Shown in pieces: positions 1 to 8,896 of a stretch of DNA of 34,672 nucleotides (the stretch's first letter is position 1; each line of letters starts with the position of its first letter). The stretch lies in NCBI GenBank assembly GCA_002372465.1, contig DFGW01000092.1:1-34672 (forward strand), read 5' to 3'. A model generated the notes under the pieces. It did not search any database. It saw nothing but the letters and a program-made list of their open reading frames with translations, and was not told the DNA's origin. Origin of the DNA: Butyrivibrio sp. UBA3740. GTDB taxonomy: Bacteria > Bacillota > Clostridia > Lachnospirales > Lachnospiraceae. A program made the position numbers and the translations under genes.

Positions 1-522
1 TACGTTATGATGGCCTGGAGAATTGCATACTTTAAGGTTTATATGCCACAGGCCTTTTATGCTGCCTGGTTCAGTATAAGGGCTAAGGCCTTCAACTACG
101 AGCACATGTGCCTGGGTGAGAATCACCTCCACAGTATCATGAAGGACTATGCCAGCAGGAAGGACGAGCTGTCCAACGCCCAGCAGGCTGAGTATGGAGA
201 TATGAGACTTGTAGAGGAGATGTACGAAAGAGGCATCGAGTTCATGCCAATCGACATCTTCAGGGTTAAATCAAGGGAGTTCCAGGTAATTGACGATAAG
301 ATCATGCCTTCCCTTACCAGTATCGACGGTATGGGTGAGAAGGCTGCGGATCAGATCGTGGAAGCCGCCAAGGACGGTCCCTTCCTTTCAAAGGACGACT
401 TCCGTCAGCGAACCAAATGTCCACAGACCGTCATAGACAAGATGGCTAACATGGGGCTTTTGGGAGATATTCCGGATTCCAACCAGATATCTCTTTTCGA
501 TCTGATGAAGGGTATGAATTAA
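1..522 (+). CDS. polC: DNA polymerase III alpha subunit, PolC type, C-terminal end (partial)
   Basis: This is the last part of the Gram-positive replicative polymerase PolC, which makes chromosomal DNA at the fork. The reading frame is open from the first base, so the gene starts upstream of the window and only about 173 residues are present. The opening residues (MAWRIAYFKVYMPQAFYA) match the conserved block near the PolC C-terminus. A helix-hairpin-helix-like stretch follows (SIDGMGEKAADQIVEAAKDG). The frame ends with a Leu/Phe-rich tail (SLFDLMKGMN), as expected for a clamp-interacting end. There is no break in the visible part. It is followed after 24 nt by a membrane protein on the same strand, which may be read through from it. 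Confidence 0.93.
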   Translation, partial: YVMMAWRIAYFKVYMPQAFYAAWFSIRAKAFNYEHMCLGENHLHSIMKDYASRKDELSNAQQAEYGDMRLVEEMYERGIEFMPIDIFRVKSREFQVIDDKIMPSLTSIDGMGEKAADQIVEAAKDGPFLSKDDFRQRTKCPQTVIDKMANMGLLGDIPDSNQISLFDLMKGMN

Positions 523-546
523 GTATTTGCAGTACAGGGGAGTAAG

Positions 547-2208
547 ATGAACAGCAACAAAAAAGGCTCGCGCCTTATTGCCATCGGGATACTGGTCATT
601 GTGGCCTTGTCCATGGTCTATGGCTACAGGACCATAAGACGGATCAGCCCAAGGGTTGATGAAAGACTAAGTGAACTGGAAACCGTGGCAAAGGGAAAGA
701 TCGAGGATTACTTTGGAATCGACGTGGACAGGCTTTTCGGAGGAGATGAAACGCAGCTGACTACAGACGTTCCTTCTAAAGAAAACGGTGATGAGACCGG
801 AGATGAAGCCGGAGAGGAAAGTGGGGAGCCTTCCTCAAATCAAAAGACCTATGATTATACTTACAAAGACCAGGGGACCAGGAAGTACCATGGCCCTGTT
901 ATTTACCAGATGAATGGTCTTATTTTTAACACCGATGGAAAACAGATCAGGGATTTTCTTGGCAACAAGACCTATTACCTTGAGATGACCAAGAATGCAG
1001 ACGGTTCAGAGGCTGTACTGGTGCATGATAATATCTGCTATTACATCGATGCCGATCTTAATATGACTGAGATAGCTCAGGGTGTAAGTGAAGCAGGAAT
1101 GTACTATAACGGCGGATATTTCTTTTACATCCTCGAGGGTGAGAAATACGAGACAAAGACTTATATCTACAGTGTTAAGGACAAGAGAGACTGGGAGGTT
1201 TCAAAGGGACATGCCAAGTTTGCGGTCATCTCTCCAAATGGAAGGTGCGTGGCTTCTTTTGATTATGAGGCTCAGCCCCAGCTTCGCATAGGCGGAATAG
1301 ATATTGAGGAGATCACAGTGACCCTGGACAAGAGAATGAGTCCGTTGGCAGTATCCGACGACGGTGATACCGTGTTCTACAACTCTCTTGATGATGAAGA
1401 CGGTATTTTCTGCTACAACCGCAATAAGACAACAAAGCTAAGCAGGGAATATATCTACGAAGGCTTTTTTGACAGGGAATGTAAGCAGATTCTTTTTGAG
1501 GAGCCCGGCGGGATCAGGTACTTTAAGGCCGGGGATACATCAGCTGTTAAGCTTTCGGATACGTCTCATTACAGTTACGATTTTTCCGGTATAGCAGCAG
1601 CTCAGATATCTCCTTTCTCAGATCTGTATATTCTTGACACTGACTCTTTTTCCGATGCCATAAGGATAAGAAACAGCGAGGACTTTTTCTGCCTTGTGGG
1701 GAAAACTCCGCAGATGTATGACATGATAGATGAGGGGACCAGGACTGTTTCCTTTGCCTCGACCATCTCATCAGATGGACCTGAATGCATTTACGCCAGT
1801 GGCAACTCGCTTGTAAAAAGACGCTTTGATGGAAAAGAGCTTTCGGAAGAGATAATAAATACTAATGAGAGCTCCGTGTCCATGATATTTGCCTGCAGTG
1901 ATGATCTGTCTGAGATATGGTACAAGATGGGAGCGGACCTGTATTACCTGAGGGAAGGATCCTTCCCTGTGAGAGTGGCTTCGGAATGCGGCTTTGATCT
2001 GAAATACAGCTCCTATGACGGCAAATGCTACTACATAAGAAAGGGCTATCTCCACCGCGTTGGTGCAACCCCCGACAGTGATGAGGTTGTGTCCAGCAAC
2101 TGCAAGAGGTTTAAATTCTTCCCGGGAGAGCTTAATGTAGTGGGATTTACCGATAATGACGAAAAGGATTACATCGTTCTTGAAGATTTAGTCAACTTTG
2201 AGAAATAG
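547..2208 (+). CDS. Membrane-anchored protein with propeller-like extracellular region, function unknown
   Basis: I do not recognise this 553-residue protein at the level of a named family. One hydrophobic segment at about residues 9-27 follows a basic start (NSNKKGSR), so it should be a signal anchor with the bulk outside. A low-complexity acidic linker rich in Glu, Gly, Asp and Ser covers about residues 66-100. The rest is a series of short beta-rich repeats with Tyr/Asp/Gly turns (for example YQMNGLIFNTDGKQIR and FAVISPNGRCVASFDYE), which resembles a TolB/WD40-like or DUF5050-like beta-propeller. That fold is an inference. A good Shine-Dalgarno site (GGGGAG) precedes the start. It sits 85 nt upstream of the AAA+ ATPase operon on the same strand, so it may belong with it or simply follow polC. 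Confidence 0.75.
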   Translation: MNSNKKGSRLIAIGILVIVALSMVYGYRTIRRISPRVDERLSELETVAKGKIEDYFGIDVDRLFGGDETQLTTDVPSKENGDETGDEAGEESGEPSSNQKTYDYTYKDQGTRKYHGPVIYQMNGLIFNTDGKQIRDFLGNKTYYLEMTKNADGSEAVLVHDNICYYIDADLNMTEIAQGVSEAGMYYNGGYFFYILEGEKYETKTYIYSVKDKRDWEVSKGHAKFAVISPNGRCVASFDYEAQPQLRIGGIDIEEITVTLDKRMSPLAVSDDGDTVFYNSLDDEDGIFCYNRNKTTKLSREYIYEGFFDRECKQILFEEPGGIRYFKAGDTSAVKLSDTSHYSYDFSGIAAAQISPFSDLYILDTDSFSDAIRIRNSEDFFCLVGKTPQMYDMIDEGTRTVSFASTISSDGPECIYASGNSLVKRRFDGKELSEEIINTNESSVSMIFACSDDLSEIWYKMGADLYYLREGSFPVRVASECGFDLKYSSYDGKCYYIRKGYLHRVGATPDSDEVVSSNCKRFKFFPGELNVVGFTDNDEKDYIVLEDLVNFEK

Positions 2209-2213
2209 AGCAT

Positions 2214-2243
2214 TTGTTGTTGATATTATGATATTATTATTAT
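2214..2243 (+). promoter_or_regulatory. Possible promoter for the AAA+ ATPase operon
   Basis: TTGTTG at 2214-2219 and TATTAT at 2238-2243 are separated by 18 nt inside an AT-rich gap of 85 nt. The gap also carries repeated GATATTAT/ATTATT units, so chance matches to a -10 box are likely. It is offered because the next gene has its own strong ribosome binding site (GAGGAAG at 2281-2287) and begins a tightly packed run. Confidence 0.33.
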
Positions 2244-2293
2244 GGAAAAGAGTTTTAGTTTTTAATTGCTTTTGATGGGCGAGGAAGAACTGT

Positions 2294-4396
2294 ATGAAGA
2301 AAAAGACTGCAGACCGGGCAGATATTCTCAGAACTTCTGTAAGACTAATTATTGCCAGAGCTGATGAGTATCTTTCAGGTGAGGGCAAGACCGGAACTCT
2401 TAGAAAATACCCGGTGCTTAAGGAAGAAGTTGGCCGTATCACGGACCAGGACCTTGAGAACTGGGCACAGGTGCTTGATGGCAAGACCGGGAAAAGAAAG
2501 TCGGACGGAGTATCTGAAAGATATAAAAAGGCTCTTTTCCTGTTTGAAAATGATAACGTACTTCTGTCGCTTTTAGACCTTTGTGTTGCAGAGTTTCTTT
2601 TCCCTGAGTTTGGTGCATTTATAAGGGCCGGCTTTGGGTGTGATATCTGCATCAGGGTTGCTGCGCTTTTGGAGGGACAAGGGGAGCTTTCTTTTAGCGA
2701 TATCCACAGATATGTAAGGCTTTTAAAGAGGCTCCTTATTATTGACGAAAAATCAGAACCTTTGCAGTACGCAAGGGTTACTGCCGATGAAAGACTCCTG
2801 GGCTATCTGGACGGGGATGACGGAATCGGAGCGAGAATAGCTGATTTTACAAGGCTATTTGGGCCATCGGATGAGCTCCATGAGCCCTTTGCAAATCAGA
2901 ACATTATTGATAGCGGAGCGGACTTTTTTGCTGATGGCGGAAAGGTGCTGCTTCTTACAGGCAGTGGCGGAAGGCGCTTTATAGCAAGGCATATAGCAAA
3001 GAAGCTATCAACTGACTTTTTGTTTCTTAACATAGTTGACCTTATCCGAAAGGCTAATGAGGAAGATATTGTCAGCCTTAAAAATATCCTCATAAGAGAA
3101 GCTACTATGCATGAAGCCGGAATCTGTATTTTCGGCTTTAACCGGGATTTTATCACAGGAGGAAGTCCCGACAGGGCAAGAGGCAAAAGAGATATGGACC
3201 TGCTTGCCGGAATGCTGATAAGTCCTTTGGCTGCAGAGAATATAAGGCTTATCGTATGCGTGGATGACCCGAGGATGGTTCCGTCAACAGATACTATAAG
3301 TGGCATGAAGACCATAGCCCTTCCTTCAGCCTACGATTATGAAGCACGAAGAGTGCTGTGGAAGGGTCTTTTTGATCTGAATGGTATCAAGATGGATCCG
3401 GATTCCTTTGCCTCGAGATATCTTATGAATCCCAGAGAGGCTTCTTTTGCCATAGCAGGCTTTGTGCAGCAGGAGAAGGAGAATGAATCCGATGTTCTTA
3501 AGAAGGACATAGATGGGAAGCCCTTTATGATGCTTGATCCTTCCAGTTTGCAGAGTGCTGAAGAGGTAGGCAGGATCATCTATTCTGATGTGAGACTTGA
3601 GGACGTAAAGCTTAAAGAGAACGTAAAAAAGGTGCTTAGAGATACCGTTACCGCGGTGCTCTACGGACCTATGATAATGGATAAATGGAAGCTGAAGAAC
3701 AGTTACCCCTACGGAAGAGGAGTGAGCCTTCTGATGGCAGGTCCTCCCGGAACAGGTAAGACCATGAGCGCAAACGCCATAGCAGGAGAACTGTCCCTTC
3801 CGCTTTTACAGATCAACCTTTCCAATGTGGTTGACAAATATATTGGCGAGACGGAAAAGAACCTTGAGAAGGCTTTTACCTTTGCAGAGAAGAATAATGT
3901 TATTTTGTTCTTTGACGAGGCGGATTCTCTTTTTGCCACAAGAAGTGAGGTGCATGATTCCAAGGACCGCTATGCCAATAATGAGGTTTCATATCTTTTG
4001 CAGAGAATGGAGTCCTTTAATGGGACGGTTCTTTTGACTACCAATATTAAAGGAAATATTGATCCGGCCTTTATGCGAAGAATCAGGTTTGTTACCTACT
4101 TTGAAAATCCTGATGAAGAGATGAGACGCCAGATCTGGCAGGCTTGTCTTACAGATGATGTACCACATGGCGAAATTGATGTGGATTATCTGGCATCACA
4201 ATTTGATACCTTTACTGGAAGTGTGATAAAAACAGTCTTTCTCAACGCCTGTGCACTGGCTGCAGCAGATGGAAAGCTTGAGATGAAGCATCTTATATAT
4301 GCCCTCAAGCAGGAGAATGAGAAAGGAAAAGCCGTCGGATTTACTGTGGATATGCTTGGTAAATATGCATATCTTGCTTATGAAAGGAATACCTGA
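2294..4396 (+). CDS. AAA+ ATPase resembling contractile-injection-system (eCIS) ATPases
   Basis: The 700-residue protein has an N-terminal alpha-helical region, a degenerate AAA-like domain at about 215-390 and an intact AAA+ domain at about 425-690. The second domain has Walker A GPPGTGKT (483-490), Walker B ILFFDEAD (537-544), a sensor-1 TTN and a downstream Arg pair (MRRIRF) placed like arginine fingers. In the first domain the Walker A lysine is lost (GSGGRRF, about 222-228). This layout and the segment NNEVSYLLQRMESFNGTVLL are, from memory, typical of the ATPases encoded with extracellular contractile injection systems (Afp15/Pvc15-like). Such ATPases are thought to act in assembly, loading or recycling. 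No structural injection genes occur here. The start is fixed by GAGGAAG six bases before ATG. Its TGA overlaps the next ATG by one base, which points to translational coupling. Confidence 0.85.
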   Translation: MKKKTADRADILRTSVRLIIARADEYLSGEGKTGTLRKYPVLKEEVGRITDQDLENWAQVLDGKTGKRKSDGVSERYKKALFLFENDNVLLSLLDLCVAEFLFPEFGAFIRAGFGCDICIRVAALLEGQGELSFSDIHRYVRLLKRLLIIDEKSEPLQYARVTADERLLGYLDGDDGIGARIADFTRLFGPSDELHEPFANQNIIDSGADFFADGGKVLLLTGSGGRRFIARHIAKKLSTDFLFLNIVDLIRKANEEDIVSLKNILIREATMHEAGICIFGFNRDFITGGSPDRARGKRDMDLLAGMLISPLAAENIRLIVCVDDPRMVPSTDTISGMKTIALPSAYDYEARRVLWKGLFDLNGIKMDPDSFASRYLMNPREASFAIAGFVQQEKENESDVLKKDIDGKPFMMLDPSSLQSAEEVGRIIYSDVRLEDVKLKENVKKVLRDTVTAVLYGPMIMDKWKLKNSYPYGRGVSLLMAGPPGTGKTMSANAIAGELSLPLLQINLSNVVDKYIGETEKNLEKAFTFAEKNNVILFFDEADSLFATRSEVHDSKDRYANNEVSYLLQRMESFNGTVLLTTNIKGNIDPAFMRRIRFVTYFENPDEEMRRQIWQACLTDDVPHGEIDVDYLASQFDTFTGSVIKTVFLNACALAAADGKLEMKHLIYALKQENEKGKAVGFTVDMLGKYAYLAYERNT

Positions 4397-4992
4397 TGAA
4401 GACCATAGCTGAATTTGAGGATGCTCTGAAAGAGAGCCTGGAAACAGTATTTGGCAATTGTGAAAAGTATAAGGGCGTCCTTCGTTCATTGCCGCAGCAC
4501 CTGGGAGTGTCAAACACCGGCGCGATCTTTGAGGCCTCCATGGAGATGGGGCCGAACCCGGACGTACCATATCCTGTTGTACATTTTCATGTTACCCTTG
4601 CTCAAAAGGTTGAGGATGAAAAGGTACCGGGTATTCTGTCCTGTTTGAATGATCTAAATACCGTAATTTCTGCAGGAGCATTCCCATGCTTTGGATGCTT
4701 TGGATACTATGCTCCACTGCGTCAGATTTATATGAGCTATCGCATGCCCGTGAATAAGGATGCCTTAGACGAAGATTTTGCCAATGTAAGGTACTATCTG
4801 GGTGAGGTCAGCTATCTTTTGGATCTTTTTGCGGATTATATTCTTTTTATCTGTGACGATCCGGAAAGCGTGACCATGGAAGCTTACATGAATTATTTGG
4901 ACAGCGTCGCTAATCTGAATGATCTGGATGCTCGCCTTGATAAGCTTGATAAGACACTGGAGGAACTGATGAAAAATAACACCACTGACTGA
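4396..4992 (+). CDS. Small acidic protein of unknown family, YbjN/secretion-chaperone-like in appearance
   Basis: The 198-residue protein is not assigned to a family with confidence. Its middle alternates beta-like strands (VVHFHVTLAQKV; FGYYAPLRQIYMSYRMPV) with helices containing LNDLNTVISAG, then a long amphipathic helical C-terminus (LDSVANLNDLDARLDKLDKT). This pattern is reminiscent of YbjN-like proteins and class I secretion chaperones, which bind an unfolded part of a partner. The likeness is a visual judgement, not a search result. The gene begins inside the stop codon of the ATPase gene and ends 14 nt before the giant protein gene. That position is where a dedicated chaperone for the giant protein would be expected. 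There is no signal peptide or membrane segment, so it should be cytoplasmic. Confidence 0.7.
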   Translation: MKTIAEFEDALKESLETVFGNCEKYKGVLRSLPQHLGVSNTGAIFEASMEMGPNPDVPYPVVHFHVTLAQKVEDEKVPGILSCLNDLNTVISAGAFPCFGCFGYYAPLRQIYMSYRMPVNKDALDEDFANVRYYLGEVSYLLDLFADYILFICDDPESVTMEAYMNYLDSVANLNDLDARLDKLDKTLEELMKNNTTD

Positions 4993-5006
4993 CAGGAGGT
5001 TATTTT

Positions 5007-8000
5007 ATGGCAGGTGAAAAACTCCCAACTAAGATGGATTTTGATGGCGGATATCTGCCTGATACAGGTACGCTCGATGATACTAAGCTGACTCCTTCAC
5101 TGCGCTCTTTTATGGACAAAGGGGAAACTGTCTTTGCAAACGAACCGGGAAGAGCAAGTAAAATAAACGGCGTGAGACAGAGCATTCTGGCAAATCTGCG
5201 GCAAGAGAACAGAGACTCTTTTGAAGATACAAATCGCATGAGGCAGGAGCATGCCCTTTTTTCACAGACGGAGATGATGCCACTGATTGATGAGGTAAAA
5301 GAGGCAATCATCGATGCCAGGCTTGCAAAGGCTAACCATCTGGTTTACAAGGCAAGGCTTGGGGGGCAGAATTTGCAGGATGCATTAACCGATATAAATG
5401 CTATGATGAATGCTGCCATAAATGATAGACAAGATGCCAAGACCAGGCTTGATGCCAGGATGGCAGCAGAGAAAAGTGAAAAGGATCAGAGAGCACAACA
5501 GCGAGCCAATCCGGCTATAGCAGGTCCCGCAGCCGGCGGAGTGCCTGTGGCCGGGGGTGCAGCAGACGTAGCTGTGCCAGCCGCAGTACCGGGACAGCCA
5601 CAAGGTGACCGCGGGGCAAGAGATGACGGCCAGGAAGATGCAGCAGCTGGCGTAGCTGTTGCAGCAAGACTTCAAGATGATTTGGAAGAGAGTGATGATG
5701 AACTCGAAGCTGGTGCTCCAGATATAGAAGAGATTCCGGATGATTCGGAAGATAGTGAGGATGAATCCGGAGCAGGATCCACCACGGGGAGACGTAGAGC
5801 GGGCAGAAAGAAGGGTTCAGGCAAAAGAAAAGCAAGTAAAAGATCAGGAAGAGCAGGAGCTGATTCCGCACCTGTAAGAGTAGCACCCGTCGCAGGAGCA
5901 GGAGCTGGTGCTGTAGCAGGAGCCGGAGTTGCAGCAGGAGCAGGAGCCGGAGCAGGAGCCGGAGCAGGAGCTGGAGTTGCAGCCGGTCCGGCACCGGCAG
6001 GGGTTGCAGCTGCGCCACAGGGACCTTTTGAGACCGAAGAGAGTGTTGCAGCCAGGAATGAATTTGAGCTAAAGATTGGGGCTATGCAAACTCAGATTTT
6101 ACAGGAGCAGGGAAAACATCACTTCTTTAATGAGAGGCGGGAAAAAGCTGCCCGTGATAAGGAAGATGCAGCCAGGCAAAAGGCCGGAACTTTAGAGAAT
6201 TCATTGAGGGATAATCTTAGAAGAAAAGCTGAGGAATGGGACAGGAGAAGGAATCGTCACCGAGAAACTACATTCAGGGATCATTACAGACAATACGACA
6301 GTATAGCTGAAAGCTACTATCGTTTTACCAGAGGACTTGAGGGAAATCCACAGCGTGATCTTCAGACTAATGCGAATACAGCAAAAGAGATTGCTGAATA
6401 CATAGGTGTGTATGATCAGGATCAGTTTAACGGACTGGCAACAAGGCTGGACCGTAATCCCTACGAGAATGTCAGGTTCAGATTAAAAAAGTATAAGGAT
6501 ATAGGTGCAGGATCAAAAAATACCGCAAGTCCGGATGGTCTGGTGAAATTCCACAAGACCATTGTTATGGAGGCTTTTGGAAGTCCCAATGTACAGACTT
6601 TGGCAGCAGAAGAGGCGTCTAATGCTAAGAGAACACGTTTAAAGGTTCTTAATGATTTCCGTGCATATACCGCTAAGAGGCAATATACAGATGCTACCCG
6701 TACAGCATTACAGATTGATAATTCCCAACTCAATGCCACTGAGAAAAGTGCCCCTGTGCCTGTTGATACAAAACATCTCGTTGTTGATGAGCGGGGAGCA
6801 AATGGAGAATATCTTATATCAGAGAAATCTGCTGCATTTCATGATATTGGAAACGAATATACAGAGGAAACGATTGGTGTATATGACAACGGGCGGTTTT
6901 ATGCAGATGATGATACTGCTATGACCAGAAGAGATGCTCAGGTAACACCCGTATCCAGCAAAGCTCTTGATAGAATTGAGGAGATGCGACGGGCTGTAAG
7001 AAGATCAGATTTCTTCCACCATATCAATTCGGGAACCATACAACATTACATGACTTATGATCCCGATGATGATTTTTCGCGCCAGGCCAGCATGCAGGCT
7101 CTTGACGCCGCCGGCCGCCAAAACGCTCAGTTACCTGCGTATCTGGCATTTGAGAAGTTATGTGAATATCATATTGCTGACCAATCGCAGTCAGACCAGC
7201 TACTTCAGGACCTGATCAGGTTGGCAAAGGATGCAGCTGCGAATGATACTGAGGAAAATGTAAGGCAGCTTGGAATAGCCATTTTGTCAGATGAAGATCC
7301 AAGGGTTTGGGAAGCTGCCAGAGAGATTGCCCTTAAGATGACGGGGAAATATGGCTTTGGAACTCTCGCAATGCGGGCTAAGAACCTTCCAGAAACCGGT
7401 CAGGTTATGAGAATGGCTCTTATGGAGGAGTTTTCAAGGGATCGCAGAACCAAATGGGACGAACTTGAAACTTATACTGACCTGGTATCAGCGTTAAGGC
7501 CCGATTTTATTACTATGGCCATGGAAGATGCTACAGCAAAGAGAGGTGATTTTTTATCCAAGGCCAATTTTTTAAGGAGCCTTGCTGATGGAAGTTTTCT
7601 TGCTGCACTTACAGGTGAGTTTTCTCCCGGTGCAGCTGCTGTCAAGAGATCAGATTTCAGGAATGGGAACCTTAGATATGCCGAAAATGTTGAGAAATTG
7701 ACGGTTCAGATACATAGTCTTGGTGAGGACGTTCTGACTGATGTTCCGCCTCTGATCACGGACTTTTCGGACTTTTTTGCACCTGAGTCTCCGAAAGACA
7801 GCAAATTGAGTGATGCAACAGAGATAGCATCCGGGGCACCTGAAAATGAGTCTTCTGAAACTAAAAAAGAAGGAATGGATTCCCTCCGTAAATTGCAGTT
7901 TGCATCTTCTTTGTACACTGGCGCAAAGAGCCTGGTAAAATTCATTTATCAGTGCAAAGAACTGCATGACAGATGGAGAGAATCCGCTAATGAGCAGAGA

Positions 8001-8891
8001 ATAGAAGGATTATTTGAGATATTCGAGACTTTGGTAGAGATTTTGGATAGCATTGCAGAAATGATAGACAGTTTCTGCAAAACCATCGTTTCCGCCCAGG
8101 GCCTTAGCGCACTTGCACTTATAAAAGATACTGTAGCAATTATAAAAGATAGTGTGACTATTATCCGCACCATACGTGAAAGGAACAGGATTACTGCCAG
8201 TGAACGCTATATCAATACTGCTATGTCTACGGGGACACCACTGGGTGCTGCAGCTGCCAGAAACTATCAGGGCAGGGAATTTTTGGAAATGGCAAGGCAA
8301 AGAGCTAAACAGGCGCAGATTACTGCCGGATCAGGTCTCATAAAGCATGCTGTTCAGGCTGCCGGAGAAGCAGTTGCTCTTGACAGTACAGTTAAACAGA
8401 TTGATCCAAGAATCCTGCCATTTACGCTGGCTGGAAAGGTAGTGGGATTTGTTGGCTGGTGTGTAGGAAAAGGCTTTGAAAGAAGTGATTATAAAAGGCT
8501 TATAGCAAATGCTCTTGGAGATGAGTCCTTCGCTGATTTGGACAACAAAATCGGAATGAGTGGTGCTTTTGATGAAGTTCTGAAGCGTGAGACCGGAATA
8601 CAGAATAACCACTATCTTCCTGATGTGGCCAGGATATTCACGGCTATTGATACCCATAATTTAGCCAGAAAAGGAAACAGGAGCCCTGGAGATACTGCCC
8701 TGGTACTTAGCCTGATGGCTCCTTATCTTAAGATGGCAGGAGAGGCTCAGGGACTTGATGGGATTAATGACCAGCTGAACCTGGCTGCAAATGATTCTTA
8801 TGCACGAAGGGTAAAGCTTAATAAGCTTCTGGAAGCAGTAGGTGCTCCGGGCAACTGGAGGTCGGTGCTTCGCTATTCAATAACAGGATAA
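5007..8891 (+). CDS. Giant 1294-residue protein of unknown family with acidic, basic and Gly-Ala tracts
   Basis: I recognise no family. In order, there is an alpha-helical N-terminus (1-165), an Ala/Pro/Gly-rich linker (165-220), an acidic patch (about 223-255) and a strongly basic patch with GRRRAGRKKGSGKRK (about 261-282). A Gly-Ala tract (296-326), a charged coiled-coil-like segment (about 350-425) and a long mostly helical body follow. Two hydrophobic stretches occur near 960-1060 (FETLVEILDSIAEMIDSF; IKDTVAIIKDSVTIIRTI), and another near 1134-1160 (FTLAGKVVGFVGWCVGKGF). No signal peptide is visible. A strong Shine-Dalgarno site (AGGAGG) precedes ATG. It lies between the chaperone-sized gene and the diguanylate cyclase. 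It could be an injected or secreted effector, a scaffold, or cargo handled by the upstream ATPase. All three are inferences. Confidence 0.8.
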   Translation: MAGEKLPTKMDFDGGYLPDTGTLDDTKLTPSLRSFMDKGETVFANEPGRASKINGVRQSILANLRQENRDSFEDTNRMRQEHALFSQTEMMPLIDEVKEAIIDARLAKANHLVYKARLGGQNLQDALTDINAMMNAAINDRQDAKTRLDARMAAEKSEKDQRAQQRANPAIAGPAAGGVPVAGGAADVAVPAAVPGQPQGDRGARDDGQEDAAAGVAVAARLQDDLEESDDELEAGAPDIEEIPDDSEDSEDESGAGSTTGRRRAGRKKGSGKRKASKRSGRAGADSAPVRVAPVAGAGAGAVAGAGVAAGAGAGAGAGAGAGVAAGPAPAGVAAAPQGPFETEESVAARNEFELKIGAMQTQILQEQGKHHFFNERREKAARDKEDAARQKAGTLENSLRDNLRRKAEEWDRRRNRHRETTFRDHYRQYDSIAESYYRFTRGLEGNPQRDLQTNANTAKEIAEYIGVYDQDQFNGLATRLDRNPYENVRFRLKKYKDIGAGSKNTASPDGLVKFHKTIVMEAFGSPNVQTLAAEEASNAKRTRLKVLNDFRAYTAKRQYTDATRTALQIDNSQLNATEKSAPVPVDTKHLVVDERGANGEYLISEKSAAFHDIGNEYTEETIGVYDNGRFYADDDTAMTRRDAQVTPVSSKALDRIEEMRRAVRRSDFFHHINSGTIQHYMTYDPDDDFSRQASMQALDAAGRQNAQLPAYLAFEKLCEYHIADQSQSDQLLQDLIRLAKDAAANDTEENVRQLGIAILSDEDPRVWEAAREIALKMTGKYGFGTLAMRAKNLPETGQVMRMALMEEFSRDRRTKWDELETYTDLVSALRPDFITMAMEDATAKRGDFLSKANFLRSLADGSFLAALTGEFSPGAAAVKRSDFRNGNLRYAENVEKLTVQIHSLGEDVLTDVPPLITDFSDFFAPESPKDSKLSDATEIASGAPENESSETKKEGMDSLRKLQFASSLYTGAKSLVKFIYQCKELHDRWRESANEQRIEGLFEIFETLVEILDSIAEMIDSFCKTIVSAQGLSALALIKDTVAIIKDSVTIIRTIRERNRITASERYINTAMSTGTPLGAAAARNYQGREFLEMARQRAKQAQITAGSGLIKHAVQAAGEAVALDSTVKQIDPRILPFTLAGKVVGFVGWCVGKGFERSDYKRLIANALGDESFADLDNKIGMSGAFDEVLKRETGIQNNHYLPDVARIFTAIDTHNLARKGNRSPGDTALVLSLMAPYLKMAGEAQGLDGINDQLNLAANDSYARRVKLNKLLEAVGAPGNWRSVLRYSITG
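5892..5984 (+). repeat. In-gene Gly-Ala coding repeat
   Basis: Short GGAGCA/GGAGCC/GGAGCT units are repeated in frame and encode alternating Gly and Ala (residues about 296-326 of the giant protein). Synonymous codons vary between units. This suggests the amino-acid pattern is kept, or that the tract grew by slippage some time ago. It probably forms a flexible linker between the charged region and the coiled coil. Strains would be expected to differ in length here. Confidence 0.85.
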
Positions 8892-8896
8892 TAACA

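Noticed and set aside
5515..6018. Long reverse-strand frame rich in Leu, Gln and Arg
   Set aside because: It is the antisense shadow of the Gly-Ala and charged low-complexity part of the giant protein; no start signal is present.
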